DNA from: Solibacillus sp. FSL K6-1523
Lineage (GTDB): Bacteria; Bacillota; Bacilli; Bacillales_A; Planococcaceae
Direction: 5' to 3'
Assembly: GCF_038005225.1 (NCBI RefSeq)
Contig: NZ_JBBOSU010000001.1
Span: 2,344,001 to 2,408,000, forward strand
DNA: 64,000 bases
The translations under genes and the position numbers were made by a program. The notes beneath the pieces are model-generated. The model was not told where the DNA came from. It saw only the letters and a program-made list of their open reading frames with translations, and searched no databases. Shown here piece after piece: positions 36,267 to 45,681 of this stretch (positions within the stretch are counted from its first letter, which is position 1; every line of letters begins with the position of its first letter).

Positions 36267-37214
36267 TTATTTCGTATAGTTCTTCACTTGATCCACTGCT
36301 TGCAATAATTTTCCTGTTACAATTTCGGACTCGTCGATATGATTTGTAAGTACTTTATTCGTGTCATTGAAAAGTGCCGTTGTCGTTTTGAATTTATTCA
36401 TGACATCTTCACTTGATGTTTTTTGTTCTTTTATAAACGCAAGTAGCTCACTCACACCCAATTGGACGTTCGAAATAATTTGTAATAAATGATCAATTTG
36501 CGATGAAGTAGATGCACTTTTCGTAATGCCTTCTGTTACTAATTGCATATTATTTTTATTGTCTGTATAGGCTTGAGCAATTTGTTGTTCGATTTGTTTC
36601 GTTAAATTTGCGATATCTTCTGTACTTGTTTTTGTACTTTCAGCCAATTTTTTTACTTCTTCTGCAACAACTGAGAAACCTTTCCCATGTTCCCCTGCTC
36701 GCGCTGCTTCAATCGAGGCATTTAATGCTAATAAATTTGTTTGATTGGAAATATCGCCAATTACTTGGACAATTTCTGTAATTTGTTTTGAACGTTCGCT
36801 TAAATCCCCCATGCTCGCTGATGTTTTCTCTGATTGCAGTCCTAATGAATCTATTAAGCGCTCCACATCATGCACTGCTTCTTTACTACTTTCAGATAAC
36901 GAAACCATTTCAGCCGATGAAGATAAAAGTGTGCTGCCATTACTTAGGGCACGATCAGAAATCATTGTCGATTGAACCGTACTTTGTTCAACTTTATTAA
37001 ACTCTTTTAAAATTTGCCCTACCATTTCGCCTAAAATCGTATGTTGATCATTTACTTTATCATGTTGTTCGATTGTATCAATTAGTTCCTTATGTAATTC
37101 ATTTAAAAAGATTTGAAATTCATTGTCTTTTGTATCAAGTTTTGCATTAAGTTCATCAATCTTTAATTTAAATTGTTCAATATCCTCTTTTTTAGATTGA
37201 AACATTGTCAACAT
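36267..37214 (-). CDS. Soluble chemoreceptor-like signalling protein
   Basis: 315 residues with no membrane helix. The N-terminal 60 residues form a coiled coil ([20 protein letters not shown]); the rest is a chemoreceptor hairpin with the conserved tip [29 protein letters not shown] near 162-190, where CheA and CheW bind. No ligand domain such as PAS or haemerythrin is visible. It may act as a cytoplasmic chemoreceptor or a modulator of other arrays. The start follows AGGGGG. It is monocistronic and lies opposite the alcohol dehydrogenase gene. Confidence 0.82.
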   Translation of the reverse strand: MLTMFQSKKEDIEQFKLKIDELNAKLDTKDNEFQIFLNELHKELIDTIEQHDKVNDQHTILGEMVGQILKEFNKVEQSTVQSTMISDRALSNGSTLLSSSAEMVSLSESSKEAVHDVERLIDSLGLQSEKTSASMGDLSERSKQITEIVQVIGDISNQTNLLALNASIEAARAGEHGKGFSVVAEEVKKLAESTKTSTEDIANLTKQIEQQIAQAYTDNKNNMQLVTEGITKSASTSSQIDHLLQIISNVQLGVSELLAFIKEQKTSSEDVMNKFKTTTALFNDTNKVLTNHIDESEIVTGKLLQAVDQVKNYTK

Positions 37215-37504
37215 TTAATATCCCCCTAAATGGAATCTGATTTTCTCATTTTTTTACGCATCTTTTAGCTAAATAAAATTTACTTAAGAAGCCTACAATT
37301 TGTCCTACCATCACAATCTACTTGATTTTAATGGATGATAGGGTCTATAGTATTACTTCATAAAACAAATAGTTAGTTCAATATATATTGAATTATTAGA
37401 ATTCAAATCAAAGTGTTAAGACTATTATAGCATGATTGATCCAGTCCATGTGAATCATTTCGGATTGAATTTGCTAGTACACTCGGTATACACCTGTTCG
37501 AAAA

Positions 37505-38479
37505 TTACTTAGTAATCCTATCTACTCGATTTGTCCAAATATATCCTTGATAACCTGCTGGAATTTTTTTAAGGCTGGCTTTTGTGTCAAATCCTTCCGA
37601 CCATTTCCCATTTCCTTCAACAATTACAACTCTTGTATTAACAGATTCCATTCGAGCCACAAATTTATTTGGCCAACCCCATAAATATTTTGCATAATTC
37701 AAAGGTAGGTGCAACTCCATATTATGCAATTCTTTTGGTATATAACCCGTCCAACCGATTAATTCATATTTTAAAAGTGCATTTTTCATCCTATCATTCG
37801 TTAACAGCTTCATGTTACTATGCTTTGATTGTAAATAGTTAAATCCTTCACTGTCTCCATCACCATAGACGGTTATTTGATTCAATTGATTTTTAGACAT
37901 TTCGCTTAAATAGTTATCCCACAATACTTTCGTCGTTTCCATATCGCCATCTTTTTCATGGATAAGAAACTCTTGATTTGGAAAAGCAGCAAATACCTCA
38001 TCTAAGCTAGGCATCATCCCAATACCTTGACCGCGAAACGGAAAAGTAATGCCCTTATCCGCTGTATACCGGTAGCCAATGTCTAGCTTCTTTAATTCCT
38101 CCATCGTATAATCTTTGATTTTGCCGTTTCCATTTGTGCGATATTCTAATGTGAAATCATGAAAAACAGCAAGCTGGCGATCCTTCGTTAATTTAATGTC
38201 CAATTCTACTACATCCGCTCCATGATCAAACGCAGCTTTCATTGAGGAAATTGTATTTTCTAAATAAGGGTGCTCTGGTGGATAAATGATTTCAGCTGTA
38301 TTCGTATCACTTTCCACTATTGATATATCAAACGTTTGAGCCAGTCCTCGATGCGCCAAAATTTTATAGTTCGTATCTTTTGAATAAAATTGACTTGTAT
38401 TATTGAACCAAATGAAAGCAATCATTACGATACATAATCCCAAAACAATCGTTACATTTTTACCTTTACGTTTTTTCAT
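37505..38479 (-). CDS. Glycerophosphodiester phosphodiesterase family protein
   Basis: 324 residues with an N-terminal signal or anchor (about 8-27), then a TIM-barrel GDPD domain. Catalytic motifs are visible: HRG at about 43-45, EN at about 74-75, ELDIKLT near 95-101 and the general acid in VFHDFTLEYRTNG at about 107-119. It would hydrolyse glycerophosphodiesters or teichoic-acid-derived substrates outside the membrane. It is monocistronic, with start ATG after AAAGGATGG. Confidence 0.85.
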   Translation of the reverse strand: MKKRKGKNVTIVLGLCIVMIAFIWFNNTSQFYSKDTNYKILAHRGLAQTFDISIVESDTNTAEIIYPPEHPYLENTISSMKAAFDHGADVVELDIKLTKDRQLAVFHDFTLEYRTNGNGKIKDYTMEELKKLDIGYRYTADKGITFPFRGQGIGMMPSLDEVFAAFPNQEFLIHEKDGDMETTKVLWDNYLSEMSKNQLNQITVYGDGDSEGFNYLQSKHSNMKLLTNDRMKNALLKYELIGWTGYIPKELHNMELHLPLNYAKYLWGWPNKFVARMESVNTRVVIVEGNGKWSEGFDTKASLKKIPAGYQGYIWTNRVDRITK

Positions 38480-38688
38480 CTTTCCATCCTTTCATTACTA
38501 GCTTAAATAAGAATGAGAGTCATCTAAATCATTCTTTTCCCCTCGAATATACCCGTTATTTCCATATTATTAGTGTACCTATTGTATTTTACAACATAGC
38601 ACAAAAAAGTTCCGTATCATTCGGAACCTCTACCAGTATTTTCCGTCATTTATTTATAGAGATTACCTATGAAAGTAGAGGAAGATAA

Positions 38689-39120
38689 ATGATGAAACAG
38701 CTTCTATTTCGAATGATTTATTTAGCAGAATAGATTTTATTTTTATATGTTCTTCTTTGTGTCGTTGTTTTCAATTTGACCAATTTCTCAAATGTTCTTT
38801 TTACTGAAATGCCTTGGGAAGAGCCTATTCCCTTAACATTATCCTTCATAAAGTCATTATTGATAATAGTAAGCATAGGTTGCGTCTGTTTCTTTTATAT
38901 GAAGTATTTGACTGGTTCTAAATCTTATCGAAAATTTAAGCTTGTTATTTGGGGGCTTTTATTCGGTCTCAACTCGCTCATTTGTGTCATTTTCTTGGGT
39001 ATACTTTATAGGTTTAATTTGAATAATGTTGAAAGTATTTTACTACTAATCATTGCTTTAATGAGCATTGCACTGACACTGCAAATTTATTTGAAATATA
39101 GACATTACTACTCCAATTAA
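38689..39120 (+). pseudogene. Membrane protein gene with in-frame TAG
   Basis: An ATGATG start at 38689 with an AGAGGAAG ribosome site opens a 143-codon frame of a membrane protein with about four helices. Codon 15 (38731-38733) is TAG, between LFRMIYLAE and ILFLYVLLCVVVF. Only a TTG at 38776 without a ribosome site remains downstream, which would drop the first helix. The reading frame is intact on both sides, so a single point change is the simplest explanation. The family is not recognised. Confidence 0.6.
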
Positions 39121-39179
39121 CGTGGACTCTCGTTAATTGGAGTATGCTCGTTAAAATATTTGCACCTAAAAGCGTATTA

Positions 39180-40268
39180 TCACTCGTCTAACAAATCCGC
39201 GATTCTCTTCACAATCACTTCCCAGTTCAAATCTGCTCTCGCAAACTTTTGGATTTCCTCGCATGTATTTGCAAGAACTACTTCTTGTGCTGCCGCGCGT
39301 TTCATTTCTCGCCCGATATTTTCCCAATCATATATTGGATGAATTTTGCCGAAGCGTTGATTTTTTGTAATATCGTAAGCTCCGTCTACATTTGTAGAAA
39401 TAATATAACACCCATTTTTAGCCGCCTCCGCGAACACATGTGCATAGCATTCTACCGTGGATGTGAGGCAAAATATTTTCGCTTGCCGATACTCTTGCTC
39501 TAACAAATATTTATCATAAATGGGTCCTACAATAACAACTTGTTTTGCATGAGGGCTCCCTTCTAGCATTGCATTTAATTCCTGTTTGAACTGGTCTGAC
39601 ATGGAACCAACTAACCGAAACTCCCAATCCTCAAGTTCCGCTGCTAAAAAAGCATTCACAGCAAACTTGATTTGTTTTTCTGGCGCATCTAACCGACCCA
39701 CTGTTAAAATCCTATTTTTTTTCTGATCAAAAGCTACGGGCTCCGTCGGAAAATATTCATAATACCCATTTGGAATGAGTTTGACATCTACATTCAACAC
39801 GCTATTAATCTCTGTTTGAATCGATTCACATTCAGAAGTAACCAAATCACAAACTTGAAGCAACTCTTCAAAGTAAGAATACGTCATTAATCGGCTCAAC
39901 CAATAGCGATTGACATCCAGTTTCATGTAAATTTTACCATTTTGATTATAGTGTTTATATGTTTTGAGCATAGATAAATAGGATGGATATGGACCAATAG
40001 CAAAGGCAATATCAATTTCTTGCGCATGTTCCATTAAGTAAGCATTCATATTTGCCTCAAAATTACCTTCAAAAGGAATATGTTCGAATTTAACGGAAGG
40101 AAATGTTTGATGAAGTACAGATTCATTTAATTCAGTCGTTAAAATACTTACATCGTAATTTAAATATTTTCCAAGTAAAATCGGGACAAGACAAAGATCT
40201 TTGAAAAAATGAGCTTCAGAAAGTTTATATGATTCCACACTACAAATAAAAGCGATTTTTTTTGACAT
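39180..40268 (-). CDS. Glycosyltransferase family 4 protein
   Basis: 362 residues of GT-B fold. The acceptor half (1-180) is divergent; the donor half has RILTVGRLDAPEKQ at about 190-203, VIVGPIYDKY, and the EX7E-like segment ECYAHVFAEAAKNG near 282-295, where a retaining GT4 enzyme binds the nucleotide sugar. The ATG at 40268 has a GGGGG site seven bases before it. It is divergent from the 40575-43087 sugar operon, with a SigK-like promoter upstream. A role in making spore-surface glycan is inferred. Confidence 0.8.
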   Translation of the reverse strand: MSKKIAFICSVESYKLSEAHFFKDLCLVPILLGKYLNYDVSILTTELNESVLHQTFPSVKFEHIPFEGNFEANMNAYLMEHAQEIDIAFAIGPYPSYLSMLKTYKHYNQNGKIYMKLDVNRYWLSRLMTYSYFEELLQVCDLVTSECESIQTEINSVLNVDVKLIPNGYYEYFPTEPVAFDQKKNRILTVGRLDAPEKQIKFAVNAFLAAELEDWEFRLVGSMSDQFKQELNAMLEGSPHAKQVVIVGPIYDKYLLEQEYRQAKIFCLTSTVECYAHVFAEAAKNGCYIISTNVDGAYDITKNQRFGKIHPIYDWENIGREMKRAAAQEVVLANTCEEIQKFARADLNWEVIVKRIADLLDE

Positions 40269-40296
40269 AATATCCCCCATATAAAAGTCATTGATT

Positions 40297-40325
40297 TAAA
40301 ATATGTTCTTTCGATATAGAATGTG
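40297..40325 (-). promoter_or_regulatory. Putative SigK promoter of the GT4 gene
   Basis: On the minus strand CACA and CATATTTTA are separated by 16 bases, matching the SigK consensus (mACm and CATAnnnTA). It lies about 30 bases upstream of the glycosyltransferase start, which suggests late mother-cell expression. Confidence 0.45.
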
Positions 40326-40442
40326 AACGGCTTCTGACATGATTTATTCACCTATTTCCCTCTCATTTCATACATCATTTCCATCTCTTACTTTCGGCAA
40401 AAAAATCCCTTTAAATCTCTCATTTCTAAATGAACAGTAGCC

Positions 40443-40472
40443 TACGAGCAACTTATTTTCATGCATATTGTA
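40443..40472 (+). promoter_or_regulatory. Putative SigK promoter of the sugar operon
   Basis: TACG and GCATATTGTA match the SigK pattern (mACm, then gCATAnnnTA) with suitable spacing. It would give a leader of about 95 bases before the 40575 gene. Confidence 0.4.
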
Positions 40473-40574
40473 TGAGAAAGCATTTTGCGTTCATTCAGAA
40501 TTCGTTTTGACTAGCGTACTTAACGCCCATTACATTTACTGAACAAAAAATGAATACAGATTGGAGGGTTATAA

Positions 40575-41174
40575 TTGAAAATTAGTTTTTTAACGCCTGC
40601 TTACAATAGTGGGGATTGGATTGTGACGATGCTTAATAGTATTCCACCAGAATATGCTTATGAAATTATCGTCTGTGATGACGGCTCCACAGATGCGACA
40701 CTTGCTATATTAAAAGACTATCAACGTTATTTTCCTGTGTTAAAAATTTTAGAAAATGGGACCAATTTAGGCGCGAGTGAATCGTACAATCGATGTATTG
40801 CAGAAGCAACGGGTGATTATATCGCAATCATTGATAGTGATGACCATTACTTACCGGCGATTCGCGATGTGTTGGCACAAGTCGATGGAACATATGACAT
40901 TTACTATTACAATATGTACGTGAAAGCGGGCTATTCATTTTTCAAAGATGAATCCAATTGTTATTCATTACCAGGTCAATTTAAAATTATCCGAAGAAGT
41001 TTTATCGGGGATGCGAAATTTACAACAAGACGCGATATCGCGGGAGATTGGGATTTTAATCGCATGCTCATGGAGAAAAATCCGTCAAGCAAATACACTG
41101 GTATATTAGCTTATTGGTATAACTTTCCGCGAGAAAACTCCGAATCCGATTTACATCAAAGGGGGCTTAAGTAA
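40575..41174 (+). CDS. Family 2 glycosyltransferase, short
   Basis: GT-A glycosyltransferase of 199 residues: N-terminal ISFLTPAYNSGDWI, nucleotide-binding VCDDGSTDATL near 35-45 and the metal-binding DSDD at about 89-92. It ends soon after the acceptor-side residues, shorter than most GT2 proteins. The start is TTG after TTGGAGGG. It is first in an operon with a 4,6-dehydratase and a reductase (30 bases to the next start), so it probably uses the sugar those enzymes make. Confidence 0.82.
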   Translation: MKISFLTPAYNSGDWIVTMLNSIPPEYAYEIIVCDDGSTDATLAILKDYQRYFPVLKILENGTNLGASESYNRCIAEATGDYIAIIDSDDHYLPAIRDVLAQVDGTYDIYYYNMYVKAGYSFFKDESNCYSLPGQFKIIRRSFIGDAKFTTRRDIAGDWDFNRMLMEKNPSSKYTGILAYWYNFPRENSESDLHQRGLK

Positions 41175-41204
41175 CGCCCACGCATTTAAGAGGTGGAACA
41201 TAAA

Positions 41205-42236
41205 ATGACGATGTTCAAAGATAAAATTTTACTCATCACAGGTGGTACTGGATCATTTGGCAATGCGGTATTGGAACGTTTTTTATGTACCGACATTAAA
41301 GAAATCCGGATTTTCTCCCGCGATGAAAAAAAGCAAGATGATATGCGAACTTTATATCAAAATAATAAGATCAAATTTTACATTGGCGATGTACGAGATA
41401 TACAAAGCATCCATAACGCAATGTATCATGTAGATTTCGTTTTTCACGCTGCGGCCCTAAAGCAAGTCCCTTCTTGCGAGTTTTTCCCCCTTGAAGCGGT
41501 AAAAACAAATGTTCTTGGCACCGAAAATGTATTAACTGCAGCGATTCAAGCAGGGGTACAAAAAGTAATTTGCCTTTCTACCGACAAAGCGGCCTACCCG
41601 GTAAACGCAATGGGTATTTCAAAAGCGATGATGGAGAAAACGTTTATCGCCAAATCGAGAATGCTCTCATCGGACCAAACACTCATTTGCGGTACAAGAT
41701 ACGGCAATGTAATGGCATCGCGCGGCTCCGTCATCCCTCTTTTCATTGAACAAATAAAAGCTGGTAAATCATTAACCGTTACAGACCCTAATATGACACG
41801 TTTTATGATGAGTCTTGATGAAGCAGTTGAACTCGTTTTATACGCCTTCTCTCACGCGGAAAATGGCGACATTATGGTCCAAAAATCGCCCGCTGCACCG
41901 ATCACTCATTTAGCGCAAGCCCTTCTTGAATTATTCCATGCACAAAATAAAATCGACATTATCGGCACCCGTCACGGAGAAAAAATATACGAAGTCCTTT
42001 TAACAAAAGAAGAAGCCGCAAAAGCAATCGACCTCGGTAACTTTTATAAAATTCCTGCAGATAATCGCGATTTAAACTATGGCAAGTATCTTGAAGTAGG
42101 TTCTCCAAAAATTACATTAACCGATGAATACAATTCTACGAATACAAAAATTCTTTCCATCGAAGAAATAAAAGTAAAACTATTAAAACTTCCATACATT
42201 CAAGACGAATTACAAAAATGGAAGGACGGAAAATGA
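41205..42236 (+). CDS. UDP-N-acetylglucosamine 4,6-dehydratase/epimerase-like (CapE-like)
   Basis: Short-chain dehydrogenase-type protein of 343 residues with the NAD-binding motif TGGTGSFG at about 11-18 and CLSTDKAAYPVNAMG near 123-137, where the usual Tyr/Lys pair is replaced by the pattern seen in FlaA1, PseB and CapE proteins. CapE turns UDP-GlcNAc into a 4-keto-6-deoxy sugar. The downstream reductase is consistent with a UDP-FucNAc-type route, although the C2-epimerase is not seen. The ATG follows AGAGGTGG; its TGA overlaps the next gene's ATG. Confidence 0.85.
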   Translation: MTMFKDKILLITGGTGSFGNAVLERFLCTDIKEIRIFSRDEKKQDDMRTLYQNNKIKFYIGDVRDIQSIHNAMYHVDFVFHAAALKQVPSCEFFPLEAVKTNVLGTENVLTAAIQAGVQKVICLSTDKAAYPVNAMGISKAMMEKTFIAKSRMLSSDQTLICGTRYGNVMASRGSVIPLFIEQIKAGKSLTVTDPNMTRFMMSLDEAVELVLYAFSHAENGDIMVQKSPAAPITHLAQALLELFHAQNKIDIIGTRHGEKIYEVLLTKEEAAKAIDLGNFYKIPADNRDLNYGKYLEVGSPKITLTDEYNSTNTKILSIEEIKVKLLKLPYIQDELQKWKDGK

Positions 42237-43087
42237 TGAAGTTTCTAGTGCTTGGTGCAACTGGTATGGCCGGTCATACGATTACCTATTACTTACGTGA
42301 GCAAGGACATCACGTCACGACTTACTCGCGCACCCCCCTCCCTTTTCACGATTTCGTGACGGGAGATATTATGGAACCTACTTTTTTACGGACACTGCTG
42401 TTGGGTCATTATGATGTGGTCATTAATTGCATTGGTGTTTTAAATGAAGCATGTAATAACAATCCGCATCAAGCAATCTATTTGAATAGTTATTTGCCAC
42501 ATGCAATCGTCCATCTATTAAATGATACCGATACAAAGCTCATTCATTTAAGTACGGATTGTGTTTTTTCAGGAAAAGCCGCTCCTTATGATGAAAATAG
42601 TATACATGATGGCGAAACGCTATATGACCGCACGAAGAGCTTAGGAGAAGTGGATTGTGGAAGGCATTTAACATTTAGAAATTCAATTATCGGTCCAGAC
42701 ATGAAGAAAAATGGCATTGGTTTATTGAATTGGTTTATGAAACAATCAGGTACAATTCACGGCTATACTGGTGCGATTTGGAACGGTGTCACGACACTTA
42801 CATTAGCAAAAGCAATTGAAAAAGCCACTACAGATGATCTAACTGGACTGTACCATCTCGCCAATGCCACAAGTATAAACAAATATGATTTACTGCAACT
42901 TTTCAACGGATATTTAAAGGATAATAAAATAACGATTCTCCCCTCTTCTACCGTACAAATCGACAAAACATTACTGAACTCTCGTCAAGATTTTTCGTTT
43001 TCCGTACCGAGTTATGAAGAAATGATTATGGAAATGCGCGATTGGATTAGCTCGCATAAAAACTTATATCCGCATTATTTCAAGTAA
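42233..43087 (+). CDS. NAD(P)-dependent sugar reductase (RmlD/CapF N-domain-like)
   Basis: 284 residues, extended SDR/RmlD-like: GATGMAGH at about 7-14, the HLSTDCVFSGKAAPYDE strand and loop near 102-118, and Tyr-x3-Lys in YDRTKSLGE. It would reduce a 4-keto sugar nucleotide made by the preceding enzyme. CapF is longer and has a cupin domain, absent here. The ATG overlaps the upstream stop (ATGA), so it is coupled. It closes the operon and ends in the terminator at 43086-43126. Confidence 0.82.
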   Translation: MMKFLVLGATGMAGHTITYYLREQGHHVTTYSRTPLPFHDFVTGDIMEPTFLRTLLLGHYDVVINCIGVLNEACNNNPHQAIYLNSYLPHAIVHLLNDTDTKLIHLSTDCVFSGKAAPYDENSIHDGETLYDRTKSLGEVDCGRHLTFRNSIIGPDMKKNGIGLLNWFMKQSGTIHGYTGAIWNGVTTLTLAKAIEKATTDDLTGLYHLANATSINKYDLLQLFNGYLKDNKITILPSSTVQIDKTLLNSRQDFSFSVPSYEEMIMEMRDWISSHKNLYPHYFK

Positions 43088-43126
43088 AAAGATGGTTGAA
43101 GTAAATGAACTTCAACCATCTTTTTT
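43086..43126 (+). terminator. Terminator of the sugar operon
   Basis: AAAAAGATGGTTGAA pairs with TTCAACCATCTTTTTT over a ten-base loop, right at the end of the reductase gene. Confidence 0.85.
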
Positions 43127-43127
43127 A

Positions 43128-43311
43128 TATCAATTACGCCTTGGCGTAATTGCGTCCAGATTTTTTCGAGGGCCCACAGGACGTGGGTCAGTCAGCCGTT
43201 GTCACACGATGTGACGTTTTTAAGCTGACTTCCTACCCCCTAAAAAATCTGTGACATCCGCCGGGGCTTAACTTGATTCAGTCGGGGTTTGAACCCCGCT
43301 GAATCAAGTTA
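43128..43311 (+). repeat. Dispersed palindromic repeat, copy C
   Basis: Left palindrome CAATTACGCC/GGCGTAATTG, the GCGTCCAGATTTTTT module pairing with AAAAAATCTG, the GTCACACGATGTGAC hairpin, and a 41-base terminal palindrome with AACTTGATTCAG and CTGAATCAAGTT as arms (43270-43310). It lacks the CCCCCACTT segment found in A and B, so it is the compact form. Its last bases form the stop codon of the convergent chemoreceptor gene. Confidence 0.78.
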
Positions 43312-45273
43312 ATATTTAAACTGATTAATAAGCGATTTTAACTCATCCGCCATATTAGAAAGTGACCCCGCAGATGCATTAATTTCTTCCATAGAAGCTA
43401 ATTGCTCCTCTGTTGAAGCAGCCACTTCTTCTGATGTCGCAGCATTTTCCTTTGCTGAGAATGCTAAATCTTCCGTAATCGCGGTAACTTCTTGCACACT
43501 TGCCGACATCTGTTCTGACGCAGAAGATACTTCTTCCATTTGCGGAGTAATTTCTCGCATACTCGTCATGATGACTTGGAACTTAGCGATGGCTTCATCC
43601 GATACGCGTAAACCACTTTGTACGTCTTCTGTCACTTGAGCCATAATGCGTACAGATTGTTCCGTATCAACTTGAATACCGTTCACTAATTCGAAAATTT
43701 GTTTTGCAGATTGTTGAGATTGCTCTGCTAGTTTACGCACTTCATCCGCAACTACAGCGAAACCTTTCCCATGCTCGCCAGCTCTTGCCGCTTCAATTGC
43801 AGCATTTAGTGCAAGAAGATTCGTTTGATCCGCAATGTCTGTAATCACATCTAAAATCGACGTAATTTGTTGTGAACGTTCATGCAATGTTTGAATTTTT
43901 GCATTTGAATCTGAAACCGATAAATGGATTGAATTCATTTGTTCCTTCGTATCTTGTACTGCTTTTCCACCTTCATCTGCCTGCACGGTAGCGTTTTGTG
44001 AAAGGTCCGTTACAGTAGAAGATATTTCTGCAATGTGAAGAATTGCTTTTGATATTTCACTTAAAGATTCCGCATTCTTGCCTATATTCGTTGTTTGCGT
44101 ATCCGCACTACTAGCAACCTCTTGAATCGCAATAGCTACCTGCTCCGTTGCCAAGCTCGTTTGATCCGCATTGGCCGTTAGTTCCTCAGCTGAAGATGCC
44201 ACTTCTTCTGCATTTACTTCCACCTTTTGTATAAGTGTTCGCAAATTATTTTGCATCTCATTGAATGCTTGTCCTAATTGGCCAATCTCATCATTTGAGG
44301 TAATTGTTAGTGTTTCAGTCAAATCCCCTTTACTAATTGTTACAGCACTCTCTTTTAGTTTATCAATCGGTCGAATAATTCCTCTTACAACAAAATGAAC
44401 GGCAATCGTACTTAGAACAATCGAAATGGCTAATACAAGTAATGTTGTATATAAAATAGATGCTGCCGATTCATCGATTTCGTTTGAAAAAATTGTCCCC
44501 GTAACTTTCCAACCTGTCAACTCATTTGTTGTAAACAGTAATATTCGCTGATCCCCTAAATATTCATAATCATATGTACCAGATTCTGACTCATACATCG
44601 GTTCTAAAAAGCTCTCTTTTACTTCTTCTCCCCCAGGTAACGTTGGATGTGAAATAACTTTTGTATTGATATCAAAAATAGAAGGATATCCTTCTTTCCC
44701 AATATTAATCGATTCAGCAACAGTTTGTAAGTCTGTTAGTTTAATATCAACCGCTACAACCCCAGAACAGTCTTTTAACTGCCTCGCAATGGTAACGATC
44801 ATTTCTCCAGTACCTTTACCTAAATAAGGCTCTGTAATAAATGGCTCACCTTGATGTTCAACAGCCTGTTTATACCAATCTCTTTCCACAGGGTTATAAC
44901 TAGCATCCGTCACCAATTTTGGCTCTTGAATGAACTCCCCTTCTGTCGTACCAACATAGATGCTTAATACATCCGTGTTTAACTTAATATAACGAGATAA
45001 CGATGATCTTAAATACGCTTCCCCCTCACCATAACTGGAAGAATTAATTTCCTCTTGGAAAATACCTATTTGATTTATTTTTTCATTCATCGTTTTATCT
45101 ATTTGTGCATTTAAAACTTTCACACTTTCATCGGCACTAAAAAGGATTTCCTCTTTTATGGAATCTTTTGCTGATAAATAAGAAAGACTCCCTACTAAAA
45201 CAACTGGAATAATTAATACAAGTGCAAATGCAATATACAACTTACTTTTAAGACTTCTAAATAAAATTTTCAT
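43309..45273 (-). CDS. Methyl-accepting chemotaxis protein with Cache sensor
   Basis: Transmembrane chemoreceptor of 654 residues. Helix 1 (about 12-31), an extracytoplasmic dCache domain (about 35-270, with [12 protein letters not shown]), helix 2 (about 275-297), HAMP (about 298-350), then the signalling hairpin with [32 protein letters not shown]. Methylation-type Glu/Gln heptads are present and there is no CheR-binding pentapeptide. A longer frame starts seven codons upstream, but this ATG has AAGGAG nine bases before it. Its TAA overlaps the end of repeat copy C. Confidence 0.93.
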   Translation of the reverse strand: MKILFRSLKSKLYIAFALVLIIPVVLVGSLSYLSAKDSIKEEILFSADESVKVLNAQIDKTMNEKINQIGIFQEEINSSSYGEGEAYLRSSLSRYIKLNTDVLSIYVGTTEGEFIQEPKLVTDASYNPVERDWYKQAVEHQGEPFITEPYLGKGTGEMIVTIARQLKDCSGVVAVDIKLTDLQTVAESINIGKEGYPSIFDINTKVISHPTLPGGEEVKESFLEPMYESESGTYDYEYLGDQRILLFTTNELTGWKVTGTIFSNEIDESAASILYTTLLVLAISIVLSTIAVHFVVRGIIRPIDKLKESAVTISKGDLTETLTITSNDEIGQLGQAFNEMQNNLRTLIQKVEVNAEEVASSAEELTANADQTSLATEQVAIAIQEVASSADTQTTNIGKNAESLSEISKAILHIAEISSTVTDLSQNATVQADEGGKAVQDTKEQMNSIHLSVSDSNAKIQTLHERSQQITSILDVITDIADQTNLLALNAAIEAARAGEHGKGFAVVADEVRKLAEQSQQSAKQIFELVNGIQVDTEQSVRIMAQVTEDVQSGLRVSDEAIAKFQVIMTSMREITPQMEEVSSASEQMSASVQEVTAITEDLAFSAKENAATSEEVAASTEEQLASMEEINASAGSLSNMADELKSLINQFKY

Positions 45274-45294
45274 GCAATGGTACTCCTTTTTCAA

Positions 45295-45681
45295 TATAGC
45301 TTTAGATGCTTGTTGGCAAAGTTCTTTTTGATTGCCCTTTCAAATGATAAATACCGTTCATCCTTTTTATCGGTCAAGTTTCTTAAATTCTAATACTTTT
45401 TGTAGCTATTTTTGATTAAATAACAAATGAATACCTTTTTCGAAACATTCAGATAGATCAAATTAGGTCATTTGATGCTGGTTTTTACATGCAAACTTTA
45501 TTATTTTGAATTTTTATCTTTAAAAAATAATTAATACTGTACTACTATTTGTCCCTTCATATTTATTTGTAATAGAAAGACCATTCGGTTCAATCCAGTT
45601 AAAGAACAAAAATCTTTTTATATCCTAACAAATCCCTCAAATTAACATATACTACAAGGATTATTTTAGGAGGGGTACAAG
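45295..45681. other. Divergent intergenic region, no gene seen
   Basis: Spacer between the chemoreceptor and glycosyltransferase genes. A minus-strand ACCGATAA near 45367-45375 loosely resembles the SigD -10 box (GCCGATAA) used by motility genes, but no good -35 box was found. Confidence 0.3.

Noticed and set aside
45360-45380. SigD promoter for the chemoreceptor gene
   Set aside because: The -10-like ACCGATAA is one base from consensus, but no -35 TAAA at the right distance was found.
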